64,000 nucleotides of DNA from Proteiniphilum propionicum (lineage in GTDB: Bacteria; Bacteroidota; Bacteroidia; Bacteroidales; Dysgonomonadaceae), in NCBI RefSeq assembly GCF_022267555.1, contig NZ_CP073586.1, positions 3,700,501-3,764,500 of the forward strand. Direction: 5' to 3'. A program made the translations under genes and the position numbers. Every line of letters begins with the position of its first letter. The stretch's first letter is position 1. Under the pieces are notes generated by a model. The model was not told where the DNA came from, did not search any database, and saw nothing but the letters and a program-made list of their open reading frames with translations. This document shows, one piece after another, positions 9,560 to 18,408 of the stretch.

Positions 9560-11209
9560 ATGATGCAAGAAAACAAAGAAAATCCCAACGAGCTTTTAGA
9601 ACTCCTCTTGGAGAAATGCGACCGTTTATATCAGGAGAACATGCTTCTGAAGGGTAAGCTTGAAGATCGCACAGATGTTGATGCATTAAAAACCTCGTAT
9701 GAACAAACCATATCCAAAAAAGACGAAAAGATACTTGATCTAGAGAAGCAGGTTGCTTATCTGAGACGTCGGATATGGGGCAAGTCAAGTGAACGCTTTA
9801 TAAAAGAAGATCCCCGTCAGCGCATGATCGACTTTGAAGGTATAGACCTTTTACCTGAAGAAAAAGAACTTGCAGAAGCAGCCAAAGTAGATATAGAAAC
9901 TTTCAAAGAAAGGCGAGTAAAAGAGCGTATAAAAAGAAAACCTGTACGCAAACCTTTACCTGAAGATCTTCCTCGAGTTGAAGAACATCTTTATCCCGAT
10001 GATGTAAAAGACAGCGCTGATACATTGACAGAGTTAGAACCCGAGATAACTGAAGTTATGGAGTATGAACCCGGAAGATGCTGGATAAGGAAGATTATAC
10101 GTCATAAATATGTTGTAAAAAGCAAAACTTTACAGGATTCCCAGAAGTCTTCTTCTATTATAACTGCACCACTTCCTGCAAAATACCAACCAATTGCACG
10201 CAGTTATGCAGGAGCATCACTCTTGGCGGAACTGATGATAAACAAGTACGTGAACCACCTGCCTTTTTACCGACAAATACAGATGATGAAGCAGCTGGGT
10301 GTAAATCTTCCACCACCAACGGTGAACGATTGGTTTAAGGATACGGCCGACTTGTTGAGACCATTATATTACCGGCTTAAAGAACTTGTCCTTGCTACCG
10401 ACTATATCCAGGTTGATGAGACCACTGTTCCTGTAATAAACAACGAGAAGCATAAATCCGTAAATGGATACATGTGGATGGTTCGCTCTGCAATGGACAA
10501 GCAAGTCTTCTTCCATTATGACAATGGCTCAAGAGCACAGAAGGTAGCATTATCCCTTTTAAAAGACTTCCGAGGTGCAATGCAAACAGACGGCTACAGT
10601 GTATACCAAATGTACGAATACAAAAAAGATGTACTGCCCCTTGGTTGCTGGGCTCATGCAAGACGAAAGTTTGAGGAATCACTGAAAAATGATAAAGTAA
10701 GAGCTGAGTATGCGCTTGAGCAAATCGGACTTCTATACGAAGTAGAAAGAGAGGCGGATGATAAGAACCTTTCTTACCAGGAGAGAGCTAGGCTGCGAGA
10801 GACACATGCTTACCCCATTATGGTTGTCTTTGAAAAATGGCTGGTGAATGAATACAGTAAGGTATTACCAAAAAGCCCGATAGGCAAGGCGATAAAATAC
10901 TGCTATGACATCTATCACCGTTTAAGTCGTTATCATCTGGATGGCAGGTATCACATAGATAATAATCTTGCCGAAAACAGTCTGAGAGGTCTAGCTCTAG
11001 GCAGGAAGAATTACCTGTTTTGTGGAAATCATGACGCTGCAGAAGATGCTGCAGTTATATACTCTTTACTTGGATGCTGCAAAGCTGCAGATGTAAACTT
11101 CCGTGACTGGATGGTATATGTGCTGAGTCATATCCACGATTATGATCAGGACTACTCGATGGATATTGCTGAACTACTTCCTTTAAACCATCTACGAAAA
11201 ATCTCCTAA
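9560..11209 (+). CDS. tnpC: IS66 transposase TnpC
   Basis: 549 residues, full length. An N-terminal coiled coil and leucine-rich region with YLRRRIWGKSSERF is followed by a short linker and the catalytic core. Likely DDE residues are Asp in YIQVDETTVPV, Asp in MQTDGYSVY and Glu in NNLAENSLRG. ATG 9560 and ATG 9563 are both possible starts. It is 78 bases downstream of tnpB, and the gap contains a T-rich stretch. Confidence 0.95.
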   Translation: MMQENKENPNELLELLLEKCDRLYQENMLLKGKLEDRTDVDALKTSYEQTISKKDEKILDLEKQVAYLRRRIWGKSSERFIKEDPRQRMIDFEGIDLLPEEKELAEAAKVDIETFKERRVKERIKRKPVRKPLPEDLPRVEEHLYPDDVKDSADTLTELEPEITEVMEYEPGRCWIRKIIRHKYVVKSKTLQDSQKSSSIITAPLPAKYQPIARSYAGASLLAELMINKYVNHLPFYRQIQMMKQLGVNLPPPTVNDWFKDTADLLRPLYYRLKELVLATDYIQVDETTVPVINNEKHKSVNGYMWMVRSAMDKQVFFHYDNGSRAQKVALSLLKDFRGAMQTDGYSVYQMYEYKKDVLPLGCWAHARRKFEESLKNDKVRAEYALEQIGLLYEVEREADDKNLSYQERARLRETHAYPIMVVFEKWLVNEYSKVLPKSPIGKAIKYCYDIYHRLSRYHLDGRYHIDNNLAENSLRGLALGRKNYLFCGNHDAAEDAAVIYSLLGCCKAADVNFRDWMVYVLSHIHDYDQDYSMDIAELLPLNHLRKIS

Positions 11210-11302
11210 AAACTCCAAACTGTCTCCGAATGTTTTACAAGTTTTTGAAAGGTTTTTTAGAAGAATCTAAGAAAACTTGCAAAAAAATACGGACGAGACC
11301 GA

Positions 11303-12691
11303 ATGCTTACATTTGAACATGTAAGAGGTATTTCTTTCAAAAAAAATGGCAAAATAATAAAGAATGTAGATGCAATGCCGCTTGATGTCAATTCGTTGCC
11401 AATCCCTCAATATGCGATATTATCAAACAAGAAGTATTGGATAATCCCATCTGGCGTAAAAGAAGATGACTATACTCACATTCTAGACAAGCTGAGGAAA
11501 TCATATAAGTTTTTCATGTCTGGAAGAGGATGTCCTCACAATTGTGCTTTTTGTGTAGAAGGAAGTCTAAAAAGAAAATATAGAGCAAAAAAAGTAGAAT
11601 TAGTAAAACAGGACTTAGAGTATTTCATTTCTCAAACAAATACCGATTATTTAATAATTTCAGACGATACATTTACGTCCTCTCCTAAAAGAGTTAAAGA
11701 TATGTGTTCAATGATAAAAGAAGTCAGACAAAAATATAGATTTGTTTGGTTTTGTGAGGGAAGAATTGATGCTCTATCAAAGAATCCAGAATTGTTGTCT
11801 GTAATGTATGAAGCAGGACTTAGAAAAATTCAATTGGGCGTAGAATCTGGTAATCAAAAGGTATTGGATATTTATAATAAAAACATTACATTAGAACAGA
11901 CAAAAAAAGTCATAAATGAAACTGCTAAATATGAACGTCTATTAGTACATGGTAATATACTATTAGGAAATCCCGAAGAAACTTTTAATGAGTTTAAGGA
12001 TAGCTTAAATTTTATTAAGGATCTAATAAAGTTATCTGACTTTAAGTTAAATATTTCGAATGCTTATGTAACTCCGTTTCATGGAACTCCACTTAGAAAT
12101 AATCCTGAAAAATATAATATAGAAATTTTAATTGATGATTTTGAGTTTGTACGCTTTGGAATGAATGATATTGTATGTAGACCAAAATCTCTGTCGCTAG
12201 ATGAATTAATAGCTCTAAAACCATATACTGATGGAGAGATATTAAAATGTATCAATGAAAATATTTTTAAATATCCAAGGAACAAAATAATAAAATACTT
12301 TACAGAACCTAATCGAGTTACATTTCATCAAAATGGTATATTAGATACATTAGGTAGACTTGCGTCTTTTCAAAAGTATTTACAAATCGTAACACGATCC
12401 ACAACAGTAGATTCAACTCAAATAGATGTTATTCAGAAATCTCATACTCTATCTCCTTTAAGGCTTTGGGAAATTGAATATAATAAAGATACGAACCAGT
12501 ATAATTTTATTGATTTAAGTGGAATAAATACAATTATTGATGGGAAAAATGCTTATTTATGGGAAAAAGCAACAGGTAAAAATACACTATATGAAATATT
12601 TGCAAAAGCTGATGATTTATCTTTAGAATATATTGCAGAATTTTACCAGACTTTAGAAGCTAAAATGGCTATTGTTTTTGTTGAATTTTAA
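11303..12691 (+). pseudogene. B12-binding radical SAM gene, 3' half (split by IS66)
   Basis: Ancestral coding resumes at 11319. The fragment contains the linker, the cluster motif CPHNCAFC (CxxxCxxC), DDTFTSSPKR, IQLGVESGNQKVL and LLGNPEET of a radical SAM TIM barrel. The C-terminal domain (IIDGKNAYLWEKATGKNTLY, then EIFAKADDLS) matches the pattern of PqqD-like RiPP recognition domains. An ATG at 11303, inside the IS66 terminal repeat, is in frame, so a 462-residue protein with an intact radical SAM core but no B12 domain could still be made. It ends 35 bases from the convergent mobC gene with no terminator seen. Confidence 0.8.
11311..11318. repeat. 8-bp target duplication, right copy
   Basis: ATTTGAAC, identical to 8693-8700. 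Confidence 0.95.
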
Positions 12692-12726
12692 TAATAAATA
12701 TATATGCAAAGACTGAGTAGTGTTTC

Positions 12727-14736
12727 TTATTTAAGCAAAGAAAATAAATGCTTCAAATTATCGTCATTCTCTATGCGGTGTTTCTCCGATTTTACAATAT
12801 TTTCCACATCCGCCTTTATTTGTCTGTAATTTTTTTCAATATCCTGTTGCATCGTATCGTTCCCGTTTTCATCGGTAAAAGAGACTATTTCGGGGATGTT
12901 GCAGTACGCTTTTGTTTCGGCGGCAACACGAGCATTATCCACCACGATTTCGCAATGAAAAATCTTCTGCTCGATACGTTCGTCGAAATTGTCCGAAACC
13001 GCACCCACGAACATTCCTTGTGTTAGATTACTGATTTTACTTGCCGGGATAAGGCTGTCCATCTGCGTAGAAATAGAAGTCGATTTATCCTGCCGGTTAA
13101 TGGTCATTGATTGCCGTTTCTGCAACACTTTTCCGAAACGTTCCGATAGAGTTTTTGCAGTTTCGCCAACAACCTGCCCCGAAAAGATATTGCCTACCGT
13201 ATTTTGAATAACCTTGCTTTCCTTATCGCCGTAATCGCGTGTCAGTTGCGAATAGTCCTGAAATCCCAAGCAAACAGCCACTTTATTGCTTCGTGCCGTA
13301 GCAATCAAATTATCCAATCCACGAAAATAAATGGTTGGCAACTCGTCGATTATTACCGAACTTTTCAACTGCCCTTTCTTGTTTATCAGCTTCACGATAC
13401 GGCTGTTGTATAATCCCAATGCTGCCGAATAGATGTTTTGCCGGTCGGGATTATTGCCCACGCAAAGAATTTTCGGCTCTTTCGGATTATTAATGTCCAA
13501 CGAAAAATCATCGCCCGTCATTACCCAATAGAGTGCGGGCGAAATCATTCTCGACAGCGGGATTTTTGCCGATGCAATTTGTCCCTGTAATTGGTCTTGT
13601 GCACCGCCTTCCCACGCATCCATAAAAGGCGAAAGGTAATTTTCCAATTCGGGATAGCTTGTGAGAATAGTAAAGGTATCAGCATATTTCTTATTCAGAA
13701 ACTCGATAGCGTGCGGAAAAGTACAGTATTTGCCGTTTTCATATATTTTCAGATACCAAATAATCGCAGCCAATAAAATTATCGGACTTTCCACGAAGAA
13801 ATCGCCCTGTTTCTGAATCCACGTTTTATTGAGGTTTAGCATTATTGTGTAAGCGCTTTCATAAGCATCCGAGATATCGGTCATAAATGCCGGATTAATT
13901 GGATTACAGCGATGGCTTTTGCGTGGATTATCAAAGTTTATTACATAAAATTTTGGCGGAACTTTGTACTTGTCGATATGCTTTAGCAAGTGGTTGTAGG
14001 CGATGGTGGAAAGGTCGTCGAACTTGAAGTCGTAAATGTACATGGAAAAACCTTTCTCTATTTGTTGTTTGATGTAGTTGTTAACCACGGCGTATGATTT
14101 TCCGGAACCAGGCGTACCTAAAACAATGCTCGCCCGAAACGGATTGACCACATTTATCCAGCCGTTGTTCCACTTTTTTTTATAGTAAAATCGTGTAGGC
14201 AAATTCACAGAATACTCGTTTTCCATCAGACGGGTTTCCTGCATAAAACTCTCGTTTTCGGTATTAAACACATCGTCCATCAGGTTGTTTTTCAAAAGGC
14301 GACTAATCCAAAGTCCTGCCATCAAGAGGCAAATATAACCTGCCGAAATTGTAAAAATATACCATACCGCAATGCCTGTTTTGGCAATCGGCAACGCCAA
14401 TATCCAAAAGTCCAGAAAATACAGTGCGATGCCGAAACCCAACACAATCCAAATCTTCGTCCACGTGATTTTTTCATCTTTCATCCCTTTTGTTCCCAAG
14501 CAGGATAATGCCAGAAACAGCACCGAAAAGAATTTCGTAATCAGCGGATGTTTGTACAGTCCTGCTGTTCGATGAAAATTCATCAAAATTCTGTCTAACA
14601 CGGCAATCGTTGCGTGCCATTCCCGAAACGCCTCATAACAGTACCAATAACAGTGGATAACCACAAATAAAATACTTACGGCCCGCATAAATTCCATTGT
14701 TTTGGCGAGTCCCCTTAAATCGTCTTCTTGTTGCAT
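12727..14736 (-). CDS. mobC: Type IV coupling protein MobC (VirD4/TraG family)
   Basis: 669 residues. An N-terminal membrane region with several hydrophobic segments (about 15-30, 60-85, 92-115, 120-145) precedes a RecA-like motor domain. Walker A GTPGSGKS is near residue 207 and Walker B VIIDELPTIY near 460. CTnDOT calls this protein MobC; it brings the relaxase-DNA complex to the tra channel. It follows mobB on the minus strand after a 49-base gap holding a GC-rich palindrome. It ends opposite the end of the split radical SAM gene. Confidence 0.92.
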   Translation of the reverse strand: MQQEDDLRGLAKTMEFMRAVSILFVVIHCYWYCYEAFREWHATIAVLDRILMNFHRTAGLYKHPLITKFFSVLFLALSCLGTKGMKDEKITWTKIWIVLGFGIALYFLDFWILALPIAKTGIAVWYIFTISAGYICLLMAGLWISRLLKNNLMDDVFNTENESFMQETRLMENEYSVNLPTRFYYKKKWNNGWINVVNPFRASIVLGTPGSGKSYAVVNNYIKQQIEKGFSMYIYDFKFDDLSTIAYNHLLKHIDKYKVPPKFYVINFDNPRKSHRCNPINPAFMTDISDAYESAYTIMLNLNKTWIQKQGDFFVESPIILLAAIIWYLKIYENGKYCTFPHAIEFLNKKYADTFTILTSYPELENYLSPFMDAWEGGAQDQLQGQIASAKIPLSRMISPALYWVMTGDDFSLDINNPKEPKILCVGNNPDRQNIYSAALGLYNSRIVKLINKKGQLKSSVIIDELPTIYFRGLDNLIATARSNKVAVCLGFQDYSQLTRDYGDKESKVIQNTVGNIFSGQVVGETAKTLSERFGKVLQKRQSMTINRQDKSTSISTQMDSLIPASKISNLTQGMFVGAVSDNFDERIEQKIFHCEIVVDNARVAAETKAYCNIPEIVSFTDENGNDTMQQDIEKNYRQIKADVENIVKSEKHRIENDDNLKHLFSLLK

Positions 14737-14743
14737 AATATGC

Positions 14744-14768
14744 CCCCCAGCCCCCTAAAGGGGGAGTT
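14744..14768. repeat. GC-rich CCCCCT-AGGGGG palindrome
   Basis: CCCCCTAAAGGGGG sits in the mobB-mobC gap. Related palindromes occur at 23000-23019 and 23084-23100 around traI/traJ. Otherwise this stretch is noncoding. Confidence 0.6.
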
Positions 14769-14785
14769 TTGGTTAGTAAAATTGA

Positions 14786-16042
14786 TTATAGTTTTGGTTT
14801 CTTAATTGTTCTTCTCTTTTTTCGCATTTTACGTTTGAAAAGTTCATCTTCGTAATCGTCGCCGTGCATTTCGAGTAAAGAAACACCCGGAAAAACATCG
14901 TTTGTTTCCGGTGCTTTTTCCAAATCGGCAAACGGATTATATTCTTTTTCTTTGGATTGGATTTGAGTATCCGATTTTTGGGAAACTTCCGGCTTAATGC
15001 CGTTTGCAAACCACTCGTGAAACACGTTTGCCGAAAACTCTTTTCCCAAACGAGAACCGTTGAGAACAGTTTTACTTTGATGGTCGATAAACGTTACGCC
15101 GTAAATACGTCCTTGCTCATTCTCGCGGAACACCACTGAAATCCCCTTTTTAAGCAGATTTTTCTCGAAGTTTTTTCGTTTTTTTGAGTCAGAAATAGTT
15201 TTCAAAATATTCACTCGAAGTCGGTTTTTGGTTGCTTTATCCATTTTCCAAGTCTGTTTCTCTTTGTCCATTCTCTTATACAAAGCATCGCAACCGACCG
15301 ATTTGCCAAAAAGCGACGATTTAAAGGGATTACCAACCTTTTCGCCCTTCTTGTTCAATACCGAATAAACCAATCCATTATAAGGTTTTCCTTTGTGTTC
15401 GCCTTTCACTTCTTCCGCTGTCAGATTAAATAATGATAACAGTGCCCGATACTCGCTAAAACTTTGAAAACGGTATGATTTTGCCAACTCACGAACCGCA
15501 TTGGCAACTTGCCGTTTTACATCACCTTTCGAGTAATCCACTTTTTGAAGCGGAAGTACATTTTGCCGTTCCTGTTTATCGGCAGGAGTTAAGTTAAATT
15601 CCTGTTCCAACTTCCGGCAGATATCCATCGACCGCCGTTTCTCATAGGCATCGGAAATGCAACTTCCGTCGGCTTTCACCCTCACCGAAACAATGTGAAT
15701 ATGTGTCCGGTCAATATCGGTATGTTTGAAAACGATGTACGGTTGTTCGCCAAAACCGAGTTCGTCCATATACTGTTGAGCCATCTTGATAAAATTTTCG
15801 TCAGTTACTTTATCGGTTGGGTTTGGGTTTAACGAAATGTGAATTACCGGCTTTTCAGTACGTCTGTTGGCTGACAGATAAGGCTTGAAGGAGTGCAAAA
15901 TGTCCGGCATTTGATATGTTCCGTCTGCCTGTTCTATGATATTTTGAGCGAAAAGCACCTTGCCGTTTTCATCATCCACCTTCAATTTATTGTACGAAAT
16001 TGCCCCGAAAAGCGATGTTCCGTGTCCGATTTTCGCCACCAT
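14786..16042 (-). CDS. mobB: Relaxase MobB (MOBP-like)
   Basis: 418 residues. The N-terminal relaxase domain has a likely catalytic Tyr in ISYNKLKV and the histidine motif FKHTDIDRTHIHIVSVRV (about residues 105-122), which binds metal at the nicking site. It cleaves oriT on one strand and stays on the transferred end. The ATG shares one base with the mobA stop (TAATG), so translation is probably coupled. The C-terminal third is basic and low-complexity, with KRKMRKKRRTIKKP at the end. Confidence 0.92.
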   Translation of the reverse strand: MVAKIGHGTSLFGAISYNKLKVDDENGKVLFAQNIIEQADGTYQMPDILHSFKPYLSANRRTEKPVIHISLNPNPTDKVTDENFIKMAQQYMDELGFGEQPYIVFKHTDIDRTHIHIVSVRVKADGSCISDAYEKRRSMDICRKLEQEFNLTPADKQERQNVLPLQKVDYSKGDVKRQVANAVRELAKSYRFQSFSEYRALLSLFNLTAEEVKGEHKGKPYNGLVYSVLNKKGEKVGNPFKSSLFGKSVGCDALYKRMDKEKQTWKMDKATKNRLRVNILKTISDSKKRKNFEKNLLKKGISVVFRENEQGRIYGVTFIDHQSKTVLNGSRLGKEFSANVFHEWFANGIKPEVSQKSDTQIQSKEKEYNPFADLEKAPETNDVFPGVSLLEMHGDDYEDELFKRKMRKKRRTIKKPKL

Positions 16043-16458
16043 TATACACCGTATTTCTGTTTAAACTCGTTTGCCAGTGCCACGATTTTCTGCGACAGTT
16101 CCACCAATTTTATCGTCTCTTTTTCCAATTTGTAGAGAAAAGCCAATGCCTTTTTCTCTGTAAAATTTGTTTTTAACGCCTTAACAATCTGGTTGTAATT
16201 GACACCTATTGCTCGGAATTGCGAATGAAAAGTGGTCAGTCGCATATAAAAATCCTGTCCAGCTTTATCTATTTTCACCGTTTTAATTTTACGATTAAAG
16301 AGTACTGCGAGAATATATTCCGCCTTGGTCTGTAATCCCGACTCATCAAAAAGAGTCAAAAAACGAGCATTTTCATCGTCCGTCAGACGTACCACATAGC
16401 GATTATTTCGCTTTGAGAGTTTGGGTTTTCTGCCACCCGAATATTTTTTAGTTGTCAT
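16042..16458 (-). CDS. mobA: Relaxosome accessory protein MobA
   Basis: 138 residues. A basic N-terminus (KYSGGRKPKLSKRNNRYVVR) and ribbon-helix-helix-like start are followed by a helical tail with VELSQKIVALANEFKQ, the layout of BfmA/MobA proteins of CTnDOT-type elements. It is likely to bind oriT and help the MobB relaxase. It is the first gene of the mobA-mobB-mobC operon and transcribes away from the repeat-rich region at 16.5-16.8 kb. Confidence 0.85.
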   Translation of the reverse strand: MTTKKYSGGRKPKLSKRNNRYVVRLTDDENARFLTLFDESGLQTKAEYILAVLFNRKIKTVKIDKAGQDFYMRLTTFHSQFRAIGVNYNQIVKALKTNFTEKKALAFLYKLEKETIKLVELSQKIVALANEFKQKYGV

Positions 16459-16526
16459 AATCAGTTCATTCTATAAAATCAGTCCGTTTCAAAAAAATCC
16501 CGACTTCGGAGAGGATTTTAAAGTTG

Positions 16527-16564
16527 GTTTTCAGGCACGGCGAAAGTTTCGAGTGCCTGAAAAC
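16527..16564. repeat. 12-bp perfect inverted repeat (candidate oriT hairpin)
   Basis: GTTTTCAGGCAC at 16527-16538 is the exact inverted complement of GTGCCTGAAAAC at 16553-16564, with a 14-base loop. Confidence 0.85.
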
Positions 16565-16593
16565 ACAACTTGCTCTATTCCGGCGAATAGAAA

Positions 16594-16614
16594 ATCCCGA
16601 CCGTGTCGGGATTA
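16594..16614. repeat. 9-bp perfect hairpin (candidate oriT hairpin)
   Basis: AATCCCGAC / GTCGGGATT with loop CGT. The left arm overlaps a direct repeat of a sequence at 16493-16503. The tract after it is AAAACC, so it is not a terminator on the plus strand. On the minus strand the hairpin is followed by TTTTC, so weak termination cannot be ruled out. Confidence 0.75.
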
Positions 16615-16730
16615 AAACCAGTCGATTGAAAAGAATGGGCAGATGATTTATCCGAAAAGGCACGTCAGCCTGCATCTGTTTCAATACAGTGCAAAATTAA
16701 GGGGAAAAATAGTCGTGAAAGCTCGTAGTA

Positions 16731-16770
16731 AAAACGCCAAATACTGCCAAACGACGCCACGAAACGCCAA
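16731..16770. repeat. Four GCCA motifs in 10-bp phase
   Basis: Four successive 10-mers each end in GCCAA or GCCAC (16736, 16746, 16756, 16766). Exact helical-turn spacing suggests a protein binding array on one DNA face, either relaxosome or regulator. Confidence 0.6.
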
Positions 16771-17165
16771 AACCGACAAGCGCGTGAAGATTCTGTTTTT
16801 ATTTGCAGAAAAAAAGAAAGTATGAAATTTCCGGCATTATAAATCAATGGAAGTTGAACTTTAAAAGTTGCCCTTTTAATTAATTCACAATTTCCAATAA
16901 GAATTATGAATGCAATATTGCTTGAATGCCATTTCATGCAAGCATTCAAAAAAAAGGGCATAAAAATGAGCAAACTAAAAATTTAAATCATTGATAATCA
17001 AGTTATAATAATTGGATTATTTAAAAAGAAAGACAGCATTATAGAACAATTTCTCTTTTAATAATTAGCGAAAAAGCAAATCAAAACATTAAATTTTTTC
17101 AAAAATGTGATTCAATACAACAAGAGAATTAAAACAGAATTATTCATTAAAAAAAGCATTGGAAA

Positions 17166-17933
17166 ATGAAAAAAGAAACATTATTTATTGCCTTCACAAC
17201 ACAGAAGGGAGGAGTAGGAAAAAGTGCGATGACTACGATTACAGCAAGCATCCTGCATTACCGGATGGGGTACAACGTGGCTGTATTTGACTGCGATTAT
17301 CCACAATGGAGTATTGTCAAAATGCGCGACAGGGACACCAAAACCGTGATTGAAAGCGAACGTTTCAAGCTGTTGGCTTACGAGCAATTTACCTCCATCA
17401 ACAAAAAGGCATACCCTGTTATTTCGTGCAAACCCGATGAGGTAATCCAAAAGGCAGAAGTATTTTTAAAAGAGACACCGATTGATTTCGATTTCGTGTT
17501 TTTCGATTTACCGGGGACTATTAACTCGGCAGGAGTAATCAATTCCATTTCGCGTATGCACTACATTTTTTCGCCCATCATTGCCGACCGCTTGGTGTTG
17601 GAAAGCACACTTGCTTTTATGAACGTGCTGAACGGCGTGTTGGTAAAAGGCGGGGATACCGGCATCAAAGGGATTCATCTGTTTTGGAATATGGTGGACG
17701 GCAGGGAGAAATCGGAACTTTATGCTCATTATGACCATATAATCAAAGAATTGGATTTATCACTGATGAAGACCTACCTTCCCGACAGCAAGCGGTTCCG
17801 GAAAGAGATGTCCGCCCAAATGGAAAATCGACAGATTTCACGCTCTACACTTTTTCCGATTGACAGGCGACTTTCCAAGTTCGCCCGGATCGAGGAGTTT
17901 ATCACGGAATTTTTACAAATCGTTCAACACTGA
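17166..17933 (+). CDS. traA: TraA, ParA/MinD-like ATPase
   Basis: 255 residues. The deviant Walker A KGGVGKSAM is at about residues 15-23, Asp-rich VAVFDCDYPQWS follows, and FDFVFFDLPGT is the switch/Walker B segment. It is the first gene of the transfer operon in CTnDOT-type elements; a partition-like role in conjugation is inferred from family only. It is followed after 5 bases by traB. Confidence 0.9.
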   Translation: MKKETLFIAFTTQKGGVGKSAMTTITASILHYRMGYNVAVFDCDYPQWSIVKMRDRDTKTVIESERFKLLAYEQFTSINKKAYPVISCKPDEVIQKAEVFLKETPIDFDFVFFDLPGTINSAGVINSISRMHYIFSPIIADRLVLESTLAFMNVLNGVLVKGGDTGIKGIHLFWNMVDGREKSELYAHYDHIIKELDLSLMKTYLPDSKRFRKEMSAQMENRQISRSTLFPIDRRLSKFARIEEFITEFLQIVQH

Positions 17934-17938
17934 TTTTT

Positions 17939-18406
17939 ATGGAAGAAAACAGAAAACCACCCATTAACGAAGAATATATCATGTCCATAGTTTCCGAAAC
18001 ACGTTCCGGACACGATAAGTTAGCTCCTGCCGTAAACGAGCAGATACGTCAAGTTTCAGAAAAGAAGATGGCAGATAATCAGACACAGGAACGTGATAAC
18101 GATTTACAAACAGAAAAACAGGAGATTCGGGAAAACAAGAAACGTAAAAATCGACAAAACCTGATAGATTATGAAAGTCGTTTTATAAAAAAAGCCGATT
18201 TAACCGTCCGTTCGGGCAAAGGTGTATATATCCGTGCCGATTACCACAACAGCATCAATCGCATAATCAGCGTGATAGGAAATAATGAAATATCCATTAC
18301 CGATTACTTGGATAACATTTTGACGCATCACTTTGAGATGTTTGAGCAGGAGATAACAGATGTATTCGACAAAAACTATAAGCCATTAATCAATAAAAAC
18401 AGATAA
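17939..18406 (+). CDS. traB: TraB-like DUF3408 protein
   Basis: 155 residues. A charged, low-complexity N-terminal half (about 1-75) is followed by a compact C-terminal domain with VRSGKGVYIRADYHNSINRI and ITDYLDNILTHHFEMF, a ribbon-helix-helix-like DUF3408 domain. This domain regularly follows the ParA-like TraA in these operons. DNA binding is inferred. It is 2 bases upstream of the next gene. Confidence 0.8.
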   Translation: MEENRKPPINEEYIMSIVSETRSGHDKLAPAVNEQIRQVSEKKMADNQTQERDNDLQTEKQEIRENKKRKNRQNLIDYESRFIKKADLTVRSGKGVYIRADYHNSINRIISVIGNNEISITDYLDNILTHHFEMFEQEITDVFDKNYKPLINKNR

Positions 18407-18408
18407 CC

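Larger units (their letters stand above)
8701..11310 (+). mobile_element. Complete IS66-family insertion sequence
   Basis: 2610 bp. The left end GTAAGCATTCGGTCT (8701-8715) is the exact inverted complement of 11296-11310, and weaker similarity continues for about another 12 bp. Inside are the three canonical genes tnpA, tnpB and tnpC in order. Perfect ends, perfect 8-bp duplication and intact genes indicate a recent, possibly still mobile insertion. Confidence 0.95.
16459..17165. other. mobA-traA divergent region, probable oriT
   Basis: No convincing gene. The region holds, in order: a direct repeat of AAAATCCCGAC (16493-16503 and 16592-16602); a perfect 12-bp inverted repeat (16527-16538/16553-16564); a perfect 9-bp hairpin with 3-base loop (16594-16602/16606-16614); and four GCCA motifs spaced exactly 10 bp (16731-16770). 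The rest up to traA is AT-rich. Position directly upstream of the relaxosome genes plus hairpins is what an origin of transfer looks like. The nick site was not identified. Confidence 0.55.

Noticed and set aside
12692-12726. Possible ICE left end directly after mobC
   Set aside because: No copy of the repeats at 39.2-39.4 kb or of the tRNA-Asp 3' end is found here, so the boundary cannot be placed.
16665-16973. 102-residue minus-strand frame in the mobA-traA gap
   Set aside because: Cysteine/phenylalanine-rich with no domain pattern, and it overlaps the phased GCCA array; treated as chance.
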